This document shows, piece by piece, positions 25,097-34,056 of a stretch of 64,000 nucleotides of DNA. Each line of letters begins with the position of its first letter. Position 1 is the first letter of the stretch. Origin of the DNA: JAFGJU01 sp964570935 (GTDB lineage: Bacteria; Eisenbacteria; RBG-16-71-46; JAFGJU01); NCBI GenBank assembly GCA_964570935.1, contig CAZMZP010000073.1:1-64000 (forward strand), given 5' to 3'. A model generated the notes under the pieces. The model had not been told where the DNA came from, did no database searches, and was given only the letters and a program-made list of their open reading frames with translations. A program made the translations under genes and the position numbers.

Positions 25097-26772
25097 AACA
25101 GAGCGATTTTCTGGTGATGGGAAGCGGCATAGCCGGACTCACGTTCGCGCTCAAGGCGGCGGACGCGGGGAAGGTGACGGTAGTCACCAAGAAGGAGAAC
25201 TACGAATCGTCCACGAACTACGCGCAGGGCGGTGTGGCCTGCGTCTTCTCGGCCGAAGACAGCCAGGAGCTGCACGTGCGCGACACTCTGCGTTGCGGAG
25301 TCGGGCTGAGCAGAAGGGATGCGGTCGAGATACTGGCGCGCGAGGGCCCCAGGATGGTCAGGGAGCTGATGGACCTGGGGGTCAGGTTCTCGCGCGACGA
25401 AGGAGTCCTCGGCGGGCTCGAGTTGGGCATGGAGGGGGGGCATTCGGCGCGTCGAATAGTCCACGCGGACGACCTGACGGGCAGGGAGATAGAGAGAGGC
25501 CTCCTGGCGGCGGCGGTCAAGCATCCATCAATCACTATTGTGGAAGACCACATAGGCGTCGAGCTGATAACTGAACCGGCCGGCGGCGCGAAGGAGCCGG
25601 GTCCGGCCCGGGCGCGCGGCGCTGAAGTCGGGGGCCGTGGCACCGGCTGCGGCGTCTCGTGCCGGGGCGCGTACGTGCTCAACACAGAGACGCGGAAGGT
25701 AACGGCGTTCACGGCCAGTCACACTCTCCTGGCCACGGGCGGGTGCGGGAAGGTGTACCTGTACACCTCCAACCCCGACATCGCGACTGGAGACGGCATT
25801 GCGATGGCCTACAGGGCGGGCGCGGCCGTGTCGAACCTGGAATTCGTTCAGTTCCATCCGACGTGTCTGTTCCACCCGGAGGCCAAGTCCTTTCTGATCT
25901 CGGAGGCCGTCAGGGGTGAGGGCGCAGTCGTGACGACCAGGGACGGCTCGACTTTCCTGGAGAAGCATCACAAGTCAGCCGGGCTGGCGCCGCGAGACGT
26001 CGTGGCCAGGGCGATAGACGGAGAGATGAAACGCCGCGGCGACCAGTACGTGCTGCTGGACCTGCGGCCGATAGGGAAGGACAGGATCCCCAAACGCTTC
26101 CCGCACATCTTCGAGAAGCTGACTTCCCTCGGCCTGGACCCGACGAAGGAACCGATCCCGGTCGTGCCGGCTGCCCACTACATGTGCGGCGGCGTCGTCA
26201 CGGACCTCTTCGGGCGGACGACGATCAAGCATCTGTACGCCTGCGGCGAGACCGCCTGCACCGGAGTGCATGGCGCGAACCGACTGGCCAGCAATTCTCT
26301 TCCCGAGGCCCTGGTGTTCGCCGAGAGGGCCGCGCGCGCCGCCAGGGGAGCCGGGGCCTGCGAACCGTCGCACGTTCCTGTCTTTGAGGCCGGACACGCG
26401 ACCAAACCTCGCGAGAGCATCGAGATGAGGCACGACTGGATGGCCCTGAGGAAGCTGATGTGGGATTACGTCGGCATCGTGCGCACGGACGAACGTCTGT
26501 CCACGGCGGCGCGCAGGATCGCCGTGATGCGCGAGAGCATAGAGGAGCATTACGGGAAGTTCGCTCTGGAAAGCGACCTGGTGGAGCTCAGAAACATAGC
26601 TCTCGTGGCCGAGCTGATAGTCCAGTGCGCGCTGTGGCGAAAGGAGAGCAGGGGACTCCACTACAACCTTGACCACCCCAGGAAAGATGATGGAGAATGG
26701 TTGAAGGACACCATTCTGAGCAAGGACGGAGGGTTTTTGGACGAGCCCTCGTTCTCGTCCTGGGACAGTTGA
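25084..26772 (+). CDS. nadB: L-aspartate oxidase NadB
   Basis: The 562-aa flavoprotein oxidises aspartate to iminoaspartate for NAD synthesis. It has the FAD-binding start FLVMGSGIAGLTFALKAADA, substrate and flavin motifs NYAQGGVA, GGHSARRIVHADD, LATGGCGKVYLYTSNP, HPTCLFHP, HYMCGGV and GVHGANRLASNSLPEALVF, and the C-terminal helical domain of the succinate-dehydrogenase/aspartate-oxidase family. A Gly/Ala/Arg-rich insertion (about 164-194) interrupts the FAD domain. ATG 25084 follows GGAGAGAG inside the end of lpxK; the frame is open far upstream but that part is antiparallel shadow of lpxK. No nadA or nadC is adjacent. Confidence 0.92.
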   Translation: MQSVKQSDFLVMGSGIAGLTFALKAADAGKVTVVTKKENYESSTNYAQGGVACVFSAEDSQELHVRDTLRCGVGLSRRDAVEILAREGPRMVRELMDLGVRFSRDEGVLGGLELGMEGGHSARRIVHADDLTGREIERGLLAAAVKHPSITIVEDHIGVELITEPAGGAKEPGPARARGAEVGGRGTGCGVSCRGAYVLNTETRKVTAFTASHTLLATGGCGKVYLYTSNPDIATGDGIAMAYRAGAAVSNLEFVQFHPTCLFHPEAKSFLISEAVRGEGAVVTTRDGSTFLEKHHKSAGLAPRDVVARAIDGEMKRRGDQYVLLDLRPIGKDRIPKRFPHIFEKLTSLGLDPTKEPIPVVPAAHYMCGGVVTDLFGRTTIKHLYACGETACTGVHGANRLASNSLPEALVFAERAARAARGAGACEPSHVPVFEAGHATKPRESIEMRHDWMALRKLMWDYVGIVRTDERLSTAARRIAVMRESIEEHYGKFALESDLVELRNIALVAELIVQCALWRKESRGLHYNLDHPRKDDGEWLKDTILSKDGGFLDEPSFSSWDS

Positions 26773-26792
26773 GCCGGACTGCCGCCGGCGGA

Positions 26793-26809
26793 CCCGGCGC
26801 GGCGCCGGG
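26793..26809 (+). other. short GC-rich stem-loop after nadB
   Basis: A 7-bp perfect inverted repeat (CCCGGCG / CGCCGGG) with a three-base loop and no T-run. It resembles the hairpin at 53693-53712. The 65-base gap holds nothing else. Confidence 0.4.
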
Positions 26810-26837
26810 CTGAAACGCGGGTGGCGCCCCCACAAGC

Positions 26838-27206
26838 ATGGAAAGAGAATCGGACATCTACGAAAAGATAGAGCAAATCGTGGACCGGGACAGCCGGTAC
26901 AAGGTGGCGGCCTACGCGTTCGTCCTGCTGGCCCTGAACTTCACTCTGGGGAAGCTGGCAAAGAGGCGCCACGTCACAGGGAAGGAACTCCTGGAGGGCA
27001 TAAGGGAGTTCGGCATCCAGCAGTACGGTCCGATGACCAAGACCGTTTTCAATTATTGGGGCGTGAACACGACGAAGGACTTCGGCGAGATAGTGTTCAG
27101 TCTGGTGGAACACAGGCTGCTGGGCAAGACGGAAGAGGACAAGATAGAGGACTTCGTCGGCGTCTACGACTTCGAGGACGAGTTCGTGAGAAAATACCGC
27201 TGGTAG
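26838..27206 (+). CDS. Minf_1886-family conserved protein
   Basis: The 122-aa protein matches my memory of the Minf_1886 family (Verrucomicrobia/Planctomycetes and relatives): YKVAAYAFVLLALNFTLGKL, RRHVTGKELLEGIREFGIQQ, FNYWGVNTTKDFGEIVFSLV and LLGKTEEDKIEDFVGVYDF. It is soluble, helical and acidic, with no catalytic motif. Its function is unknown. It lies between nadB and msbA and was probably carried along in the operon. Confidence 0.8.
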   Translation: MERESDIYEKIEQIVDRDSRYKVAAYAFVLLALNFTLGKLAKRRHVTGKELLEGIREFGIQQYGPMTKTVFNYWGVNTTKDFGEIVFSLVEHRLLGKTEEDKIEDFVGVYDFEDEFVRKYRW

Positions 27207-27213
27207 ACGAACC

Positions 27214-29097
27214 ATGAGAACGTTCCTGAGACTGATGTCATACGTGAAGCCGCACGGGCGGAGCCTCACCCTTGCACTGGTGTGCATGGTGTTCTTCGCT
27301 TTCTTCAGCGGATTCTCGATAGGCATGATATCGCCTTTCATGAAGGTGCTCTTCAAGAGCCCGACTGCGGAGCAGAGGCAGGAGCTCAGGAAGGACGTTT
27401 CGCTTGACATCACCGCGCCGACCGACTTCCAGAAGATAAGGGACTACATCGAGCTCAAGGCCCAGAAGTACATCCTGTCCTCGAGGCCCCTGGTTTCCCT
27501 GGAACGAATCTGCTTCGTCATCCTGCTGGTGATGCTGCTCAAGAACCTGTTCAACTACGGGCAGACCTACTGGATTGCCGCGGTGGAGCAGCGCGTCATC
27601 AAGGACCTTCGGGACAAGCTGTACTCGCATCTGTACAGCCTGCCGCTTTCGTTCTTCCACGCGCAGAAGACCGGGAGGCTCATATCCAGGATTACGAACG
27701 ACGTGACGATGATACGCGGCACTATCACCGCCGTTTTCAGCAACGTCGTTCGGGACACGCTGCTGCTTCTCGTGTGCCTCTTCTGGGTGTTCTGGGCCAG
27801 CTGGAAGCTGGCGCTCGTTTCCCTGGTCGTGCTTCCGCCTAGCATGCTGCTGATAGTGGCCATCAGCAAGAAACTGAGGCGCGACAGCTCCATCATCCAG
27901 GAACGGATGGGGGACATCACCTCCGTGCTGCAGGAGACGATCTCCGGCATCAGGGTCGTCAAGGCGTTCCGGATGGAAGAGTTCGAGATGAGGAAGTTCA
28001 CGCATTACACGAAGGCCTATCTGTTCCATTTCGTGAGACTGATAAGGATAGGAGCGCTGGCGTCGCCGCTGGCCGAGTACCTCGGCGTCATAGTGGGGAC
28101 GGTGGTGCTCTGGTACGGGGGCAGGGAAATCCTGCAGGAAGGCACGCTCGAACCGGACACGTTCTTCCTGTTCCTGTTCGCCCTGTTCTCGATGATGGCC
28201 CCCATCAAGAGTCTGAGCCAGGTGAACACCAAGATCCAGGAGGGACTCGCGGCCGCGAAGAGGGTGTTCAAGCTGCTCGACACCGTGTCGGCCGTTTACG
28301 AAAGACCCGGCGCCGTGGCGCTGACCGGCCTAAAGGACGCCGTGGCGTTCCACGACGTCTGCTTCAGCTACGACGGCGGGGGCAAAGAAGTCCTCAGAGA
28401 CATAACGTTCTCGGTCAGGCCCGGACAGGTCGTGGCCGTGGTGGGACCGAGCGGGGCAGGGAAGTCCACGCTGGTGGACCTTCTGCCCAAGTTCTACATC
28501 CCGACCTCGGGGAAGATCACGTTCGACGAGATCGACTCCCTCGACATCCGCACGGACTCGCTGCGCGGCCTGATGGGCATAGTGACCCAGGAGACGATCC
28601 TGTTCAACGACACTGTCAGGAACAACATCGCTTACGGTTCCGAAGGGGCGTCCGAGGAGGCATTGACGCGCGCGGCGACCGCCGCCAACGCACACCAGTT
28701 CATAGAGAACATGCCGGCGGGATACCAGACCGTGATAGGAGACAGGGGGGTGCGCCTGTCCGGCGGCCAACGACAGAGGATTGCGATAGCCCGGGCCATA
28801 CTGAAGAATCCGCCCATCCTGATTTTTGACGAGGCGACGTCGGCGCTCGACACGGAATCGGAGATCCTGGTGCAGCAGGCCATCGAGCGGCTCATGGAGA
28901 ACAGGACGACCTTCGTCATCGCACACCGTCTCTCGACGATCCAGCGGGCAGACCTGATACTCGTGATGGACAAGGGGAGGATCGTGCAGCGCGGAACGCA
29001 CGACGGCCTGCTGGCCGAGGAAGGGCTTTACAGGAGGCTCTACGAGCTGCAGTTCGCCGTCTCGCAGCCGGCGCGGCCGGTGGAAACAGTGAAGTGA
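27214..29097 (+). CDS. msbA: MsbA-like lipid flippase (ABC exporter)
   Basis: The 627-aa half-transporter has a six-helix membrane domain (about 15-330) with a long periplasmic insertion between the first two helices, and an ATPase domain (about 365-610) with Walker A GPSGAGKST, Q-loop IVTQETILFNDTV, signature RLSGGQRQRIAIARAI and Walker B ILIFDEATSALD. Sitting inside the lipid A/core operon, it most likely flips lipid A-core across the inner membrane. GTGA overlap couples it to the heptosyltransferase gene. Another lipid or peptide substrate cannot be excluded. Confidence 0.88.
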   Translation: MRTFLRLMSYVKPHGRSLTLALVCMVFFAFFSGFSIGMISPFMKVLFKSPTAEQRQELRKDVSLDITAPTDFQKIRDYIELKAQKYILSSRPLVSLERICFVILLVMLLKNLFNYGQTYWIAAVEQRVIKDLRDKLYSHLYSLPLSFFHAQKTGRLISRITNDVTMIRGTITAVFSNVVRDTLLLLVCLFWVFWASWKLALVSLVVLPPSMLLIVAISKKLRRDSSIIQERMGDITSVLQETISGIRVVKAFRMEEFEMRKFTHYTKAYLFHFVRLIRIGALASPLAEYLGVIVGTVVLWYGGREILQEGTLEPDTFFLFLFALFSMMAPIKSLSQVNTKIQEGLAAAKRVFKLLDTVSAVYERPGAVALTGLKDAVAFHDVCFSYDGGGKEVLRDITFSVRPGQVVAVVGPSGAGKSTLVDLLPKFYIPTSGKITFDEIDSLDIRTDSLRGLMGIVTQETILFNDTVRNNIAYGSEGASEEALTRAATAANAHQFIENMPAGYQTVIGDRGVRLSGGQRQRIAIARAILKNPPILIFDEATSALDTESEILVQQAIERLMENRTTFVIAHRLSTIQRADLILVMDKGRIVQRGTHDGLLAEEGLYRRLYELQFAVSQPARPVETVK

Positions 29098-31364
29098 ATC
29101 AGCGCGTCCCGCTCAGAACACTCGTCATCAGGTCGAGCTCCCTCGGAGACGTCGTGCTCGCCGCGGCCGTGCCTCGCGCGCTCAAGGAGCGCGCCCCCGA
29201 GGCCCGCGTCACGTTCCTGACGAAAGACTCCTACGCGTACACCCTATTGAACAATCCGTCAATTGACGAAGTGCTCACCATCGGCAGTCGAGGTAACTCC
29301 CTCCTAGGCGCTCTCAGACTGGGCAGAGAGGTCAGAGCCCGGCGGTTCGACCTCGTGGTAGATCTCCAGTCCAACGTCCGTTCCTTCCTGCTTTGCCGTC
29401 TTGCCTCTCCCAGGAAGGTGGTCAGGCCGCGGAAGGATTCTCTCTCGAGACACGGAATGGTGAGGTTCAAGGGTCTCCGCGCCAGGGCGCCCAGACACGT
29501 GGTGCAGCGCTACCTGAGCGGCCTGCAGAAGATGTTCGGGCCCATGCCGGCTTACAGGCCGCGGATTCATCTTACTGAGCGGGAGAATGAGGCCGGTCTC
29601 CGCTTCGTGCAGGGGACCGGGGTCCCCGGGGGGAGCGGGGCTGCCGAGGCGCGGCCCGCAGTCGGGATCTGCCCGGGCGCCAAGTGGAAGACGAAGATGT
29701 GGGGTGAGGACAAAGTGGTCTCGCTTGCGCATCGGCTCGTGGAGCGGGGCTTTCGAGTGCTGGTGCTCGGCGGGCCTTCGGACGAGCCCTCGCTGGCCGC
29801 GTTCAGGTCGCTGCTCCGGGTGGGAGCCATGATGGAGGCCAGGATGTCGACCGTGACTGCCGGCGCCGGTACGGCGGGAGAAGCGACGGGACAGACGGCC
29901 CCGGCCGAGCCCGAACTCGGAATGCGTTTCCTCATCTCCGACCTGAGGACAATCGCGGCAGTCATGTCGCACTGCGCGTGCGTGGTCTCCAACGATTCTG
30001 GTCTGATGCACGTGGCGCACGCGGTGGACACGCCAGTCGTGACGATTTTCGGTCCGACCACGCCTGAATTTGGGTTCTTCCCGCCTGACGGCCGTTCCGT
30101 GGTGTTCTCCAACGAGTTTGACTGCAAGCCCTGCGACGTCCACGGGACCGCGACGTGCAAGAAGGGTCGCGCGGTGTGCATGGAGTCCGTGGAGGCGGAC
30201 GAGGTGGCCGACGCCGTGGAGGCCGTGACGGCCTCCAGGACCAGGCCTCTTCCGGGGCGCGTGTCGGACACGCTGGAGCTGCCGGCTTTCAGGACCAAAC
30301 AGACGTCAACCGAACGCAGGGAACGGCAGTGGAGACTGCCGGAGACAGGGAGCATCGCGGTGCGTGTCCCCAACTGGGTCGGAGACGCCGTCATGGCCTG
30401 GCCCACTCTCAGCGCTCTGAGCAGGCTTGCGCCTAACAGGTTGGTGCTGGTGGCGCACAGACGCGTGGCGGGTCTTTTCCAGAACGGCGAATTCGGCAGA
30501 GACGTCGTGGTCGTGGGCTCGAGCCGGTGGCCGTCCCTGGTCGTGGCCGCCCTGCGGCTCCGGAGGCGCAAGTGCGGCCTCGCGCTGGCCATGCCAGATT
30601 CGCTGTCCTCCGCCTTGCAGATGTGGCTGGCCGGAGTGCCCCGGCGCGTGGGCTTCAGGAGCGAGCTGAGAGGAGCGTTCCTGACCACGCGGCTGAGCAA
30701 GCCCCGCTGGTTACATCTTTGTGAGCAGTATTCCCACCTGCTGCCCGCCGGCGCCGAATACGACGGCCGCGTAAGCATGTCCGTCTCGGAGGCAGACTCC
30801 AGGAGAGTCGAGCGGCTTCTGGAAAGCAAAGGAGTGAAAGATGGTTCCAGCCTGGTGCTTCTAGCGCCGGGCGCCTCGTACGGTGAGACGAAGATGTGGC
30901 CCGCGCCCGGGTACGTGAGGCTCTCGGAGCTCCTGGGCAGGTCGGAGCAGGCGCTGGTTGCGCTCGTGGGCACGCCGGCCGAGAAAGAGCTATGCGAGTC
31001 GATGCGGCGCGAAAGCCGCGTCCCGGTGCTCAACCTGGCCGGGGAGACGAGCCTGGGCGAGCTGGCGGCCCTGTCCTCTGCGGCCACGTTGTTTGTGGGG
31101 AACGACTCCGGCGCGGCGCACGTGGCGGCTGCCGCCGGGTGTCCCGTCGTCATCATAGTCGGTTCGACGGACCCAAGCTGGACGATTCCCAGGGGTGACG
31201 CGGTGGCCGTAGTCCAGAAAAGGGTCTCGTGTTCGCCGTGTTTTCTGAAGAAGTGTCCGTACGGGCTGGAGTGCCTGACCCGGATCGACCCGGAGTGCGT
31301 GCACGAGGTCGCGGTCAAGTTGAGGCGGCGGTTGACGGTCGAGCTGCGTCGGCGGCCGGACTGA
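29094..31364 (+). CDS. tandem (two-domain) GT9 heptosyltransferase
   Basis: The 756-aa protein is two complete family-9 glycosyltransferases in one chain. The first (about 1-385) begins RTLVIRSSSLGDVVLAAAVP and ends with a nucleotide-sugar site VVSNDSGLMHVAHAVDTPVV and the CDVHGTATCKKG tail. The second (about 400-756) begins IAVRVPNWVGDAVMAWPTLS and has FVGNDSGAAHVAAAAGCPVV and CFLKKCPYGLECL. WaaC/WaaF-type enzymes of this fold add ADP-heptose to the Kdo core, so one protein may add two heptoses in succession. Two low-complexity insertions (about 178-190 and 250-280) interrupt the first domain. gmhB downstream supports a heptose role. Confidence 0.9.
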   Translation: MNQRVPLRTLVIRSSSLGDVVLAAAVPRALKERAPEARVTFLTKDSYAYTLLNNPSIDEVLTIGSRGNSLLGALRLGREVRARRFDLVVDLQSNVRSFLLCRLASPRKVVRPRKDSLSRHGMVRFKGLRARAPRHVVQRYLSGLQKMFGPMPAYRPRIHLTERENEAGLRFVQGTGVPGGSGAAEARPAVGICPGAKWKTKMWGEDKVVSLAHRLVERGFRVLVLGGPSDEPSLAAFRSLLRVGAMMEARMSTVTAGAGTAGEATGQTAPAEPELGMRFLISDLRTIAAVMSHCACVVSNDSGLMHVAHAVDTPVVTIFGPTTPEFGFFPPDGRSVVFSNEFDCKPCDVHGTATCKKGRAVCMESVEADEVADAVEAVTASRTRPLPGRVSDTLELPAFRTKQTSTERRERQWRLPETGSIAVRVPNWVGDAVMAWPTLSALSRLAPNRLVLVAHRRVAGLFQNGEFGRDVVVVGSSRWPSLVVAALRLRRRKCGLALAMPDSLSSALQMWLAGVPRRVGFRSELRGAFLTTRLSKPRWLHLCEQYSHLLPAGAEYDGRVSMSVSEADSRRVERLLESKGVKDGSSLVLLAPGASYGETKMWPAPGYVRLSELLGRSEQALVALVGTPAEKELCESMRRESRVPVLNLAGETSLGELAALSSAATLFVGNDSGAAHVAAAAGCPVVIIVGSTDPSWTIPRGDAVAVVQKRVSCSPCFLKKCPYGLECLTRIDPECVHEVAVKLRRRLTVELRRRPD

Positions 31365-31406
31365 GCAGGAGTCGGCCGATGGCGGACGGCGCGCGATAGA
31401 GGTTAC

Positions 31407-32006
31407 ATGCTGAGAAAGCAATCCAGGGGAATGCGCACCGAAAAAAGAACGGACTGGGCCGTGTTCGTGGACAGAGACGGCACGGTCATCGAGGAGATCG
31501 GATACCAGTCCGACCCGGACGGAGTCCGGGTCATCCCCGGCGCCGCCGGCTCGATCTCGAAGCTGAACAAGCTGGGCATTCCTGTCGTGGTCATCTCCAA
31601 CCAGGCGGGCGTGGCGAGAGGCCTGTTCACGACGGGCGACCTGGACAGGGTGCACGAGCGGTTCGTGGACCTTCTGGCCGCGCAGGGCGCGTTTGTGGAC
31701 GCCGCCTACTACTGTCCCCACCATCCCGAATTCGACGTCGAGTGCGATTGCAGGAAACCCAGGCCCGGGCTCCTGCTCAAGGCCGCCGAAGACCTGAAAA
31801 TAGACCTCGGACGGAGCTTCATGGTCGGAGACCGTCTGATAGACGTGCAGGCCGGCAAGGCGGCCGGGGTCACGGCCGTGTTCCTACTCACCGGGTACGG
31901 GCAGAGGGAGCTCGAGGAACATCGCGCCGACGTCATGAAGACCGCGGACAGGGTGTGCGGCGACCTCGCCCGGGCGGTGGACTGGATACTGGATGAAAGA
32001 CTCTAG
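31407..32006 (+). CDS. gmhB: D-glycero-D-manno-heptose-1,7-bisphosphate phosphatase GmhB
   Basis: The 199-aa HAD-family phosphatase has nucleophile motif FVDRDGT, motif II VISNQAGVARG, the GmhB/HisB zinc site CPHHPEFDVECDC and motif IV MVGDRLIDVQAGKAAG. It removes the C7 phosphate on the route to ADP-heptose, the donor for the preceding gene's product. The ATG at 31407 follows GAGG; an ATG at 31431 is an alternative that would shorten a basic N-terminal extension. It overlaps the ubiA-like gene by 14 bases. Confidence 0.9.
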   Translation: MLRKQSRGMRTEKRTDWAVFVDRDGTVIEEIGYQSDPDGVRVIPGAAGSISKLNKLGIPVVVISNQAGVARGLFTTGDLDRVHERFVDLLAAQGAFVDAAYYCPHHPEFDVECDCRKPRPGLLLKAAEDLKIDLGRSFMVGDRLIDVQAGKAAGVTAVFLLTGYGQRELEEHRADVMKTADRVCGDLARAVDWILDERL

Positions 32007-32955
32007 AACGGCCGTCAAAAACGCTGTCGCGTTCCTCGCAGACAGGTTCTTCCTTCTGAGACCTCTGGTCATAGTCCCGGCCGCAACGTTCTTTTTGCTC
32101 GGTTACGCGGAAGCCCTCCTTCGGAGCCGCGAAGCGTGGCCCGGCTATCCGCGGCTCGGCCACCCGTGGCTGGGACTCGTTTCATACTCCCTGCTGATGG
32201 CCTCCGTGTACGTCATGAACCAGGTCTACGACGCCGAGAGCGACAGGGCTAACCAGAAGCTGTTCATCATTCCCCGGGGCCTTGTATCGAAGACGGAGGC
32301 GTGGGGTGTGGCGGCCGCGCTCATGGTCCTGGGCCTGGCCGGAGGCGCGAGATGCGGGCAGACCACGGCGTTCCTGTTCGGGCTGTCCTTCGTGCTGGGC
32401 ATGGCGTACTCGATCCCGCCGGTGGCCCTGAAGAGGGTTTTCCCGTTCGACCTCGCGGCCAACGCAATCGGGTACGGTACGCTGGCGTTCTTGTCGGGCT
32501 GGTCGGTCGCCTCGAGCGCCGGGCTGAGGGCCGTCGCGATGTCGGAGCCGCTGGCCCTCTGCGTGGGTGCGGTGTTCACGCTCACGGCCGTTCAGGACAG
32601 GAAGGGGGACGAACGGAGTGGCTTCCGCACGACAGGGGTGGTGTTGGGACTCGGGCGCGGCACGCTGCTGGCTCTGATCCTGATGGCGGCGGCGATACCG
32701 CTGAGCTTTCTCATCGACAACCGGTTTGTGCTCGTGGGCGCGGCGGCGGCCCTGCCGTTCTTCGTGTACGCCTGCGCGAAGCCCTCGGAGCAGGCGGTCA
32801 AGGTGGCGTACAGGGCTTCCTCGGCCGTCTTCGTACTCATGGTGGGGTTCGCCTTCCCTTATTTCCTCTTGATCGTGCTGACGCTCATGGGACTGGCGCG
32901 GCTGTACTATTCACTGCGCTTCTCTCTGAATTACCCCACGCTGACGGGGAAGTAA
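31993..32955 (+). CDS. UbiA-family prenyltransferase
   Basis: The 320-aa integral membrane protein (eight or nine hydrophobic segments) has the first Asp-rich motif as NQVYDAESDRANQ (about 76-88) and the second as QDRKGDERSGFRT (about 197-209), the metal-diphosphate sites of the UbiA superfamily. It transfers a polyprenyl group to an unknown acceptor. Quinone, phospholipid or decaprenyl-phosphate-ribose chemistry are all possible; no quinone-pathway gene is close. Translational coupling to gmhB hints at a link with glycoconjugate lipids, but this is weak. Confidence 0.82.
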   Translation: MKDSRTAVKNAVAFLADRFFLLRPLVIVPAATFFLLGYAEALLRSREAWPGYPRLGHPWLGLVSYSLLMASVYVMNQVYDAESDRANQKLFIIPRGLVSKTEAWGVAAALMVLGLAGGARCGQTTAFLFGLSFVLGMAYSIPPVALKRVFPFDLAANAIGYGTLAFLSGWSVASSAGLRAVAMSEPLALCVGAVFTLTAVQDRKGDERSGFRTTGVVLGLGRGTLLALILMAAAIPLSFLIDNRFVLVGAAAALPFFVYACAKPSEQAVKVAYRASSAVFVLMVGFAFPYFLLIVLTLMGLARLYYSLRFSLNYPTLTGK

Positions 32956-32994
32956 AGACGGTTCCGGGCGGAGCGCGACGGTCGGGGTCGTTCC

Positions 32995-34056
32995 TTACTT
33001 GCGATGAAGCGAAAAGCCTTCGGGGGTTCTCGTGTAGATGAACCTCTGGGGCGTGGCCTCTCGCGCCAGGCCCTCGGACACGAGCTGTGTCAGGTTGTCC
33101 GGGTAGGCACCCTTGGCTGCCTTGTAGACTTCGATGGCCAGGCGCACGTCTTCCTCGCGCACCTTTTCTGTCCGGCCGGCCGGGTCCACGGAGGGCGCGG
33201 CCGCGGCCTCGAACCTCGCCACCGCCCACCTCACGCCCAGACTCGCGGCAGCCAGCGCCACCACGAGCAGGGCGATCCTCAGGGCCGGAATGAGCTGGAT
33301 CTTGGCTCCGACGTCACCGGCGGCTTCCTCGCCGGACGGCTCCGCCGACCAGTCGGTCGTCTCTATCAGGCCGGTCTCGACCAGGCGGTCCAGGACTTCG
33401 TATGTCCGGAACTCGCCCAGCTTGGAGCTGGCCGCGATGCGGTGGATCGGCGTCTGGCCGTCCACGAGGCTCAGGACTCTCCTCTCGTGCTCTCCCATCT
33501 CGTCGGGATGCGCCTTGTCCGTGGCACGCATTATGACACTGGGGGAATACATCTCCTTCATTCGCGCGCTCTCGTCGATCCTCCTCATGCATTCCATCAG
33601 GAGGGCCTCGGTGCGCATGGGAACCTTGAAGTAGAGCCTGGACACGGTCTTCTCGTCGCCCGAGAAGACGTAGGTGCCTTTCTTCCAGACCACGAGACTG
33701 GGTAGCAGTTCTCTGGCGAGGTGTTCGATGGCCTCGGTGAGCTGCTTCGAGCTCAGGTAGCCGCCGCTGATTATGATCTCCGGGAGCTCCTTCTTGCTCT
33801 GGCCCCGGATCGCGCAGACCTGTTCGACCTGCTCTTTGCTGAGTCTGCCGGTGTCGGACAGAAAACCCAGCAGGGGGTCGGGCTTCTTCTCGCGTTCCCG
33901 CCTGTCTGACAGCGAGACTATGTTGCCTTTCTCGAAGAACAGGACGGCGCTGTTCGTCTCCGAGGTCAGCCTGAGGACCCCGGACTTCCTCTGCACGGCT
34001 ATGAGCTGGAGGATCTCAACCAGACTGAAGTCTTGTAGGTTTCCCTGTAACGCCAT
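32995..34056 (-). CDS. PATAN/DUF4388-domain protein with membrane anchor and GspG-like tail
   Basis: The 353-aa product starts with a DUF4388 (PATAN) domain (about 1-150: MALQGNLQDFSLVEILQLIA, SGVLRL, AVLFFEKGNIV), seen in gliding, chemotaxis-like and secretion-associated regulators of deltaproteobacteria and relatives. A middle winged-helix-like part (about 185-232, LVDGQTPIHRIAAS) precedes a single membrane helix (about 258-280) and a C-terminal stretch RLAIEVYKAAKGAYPDNLTQ resembling the tail of type II secretion pseudopilins. The PATAN part would be cytoplasmic and the tail periplasmic. Its start lies inside the 3' end of the TPR gene upstream (41-base overlap), so the two are co-translated. 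Function is unknown. Confidence 0.8.
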   Translation of the reverse strand: MALQGNLQDFSLVEILQLIAVQRKSGVLRLTSETNSAVLFFEKGNIVSLSDRREREKKPDPLLGFLSDTGRLSKEQVEQVCAIRGQSKKELPEIIISGGYLSSKQLTEAIEHLARELLPSLVVWKKGTYVFSGDEKTVSRLYFKVPMRTEALLMECMRRIDESARMKEMYSPSVIMRATDKAHPDEMGEHERRVLSLVDGQTPIHRIAASSKLGEFRTYEVLDRLVETGLIETTDWSAEPSGEEAAGDVGAKIQLIPALRIALLVVALAAASLGVRWAVARFEAAAAPSVDPAGRTEKVREEDVRLAIEVYKAAKGAYPDNLTQLVSEGLAREATPQRFIYTRTPEGFSLHRK

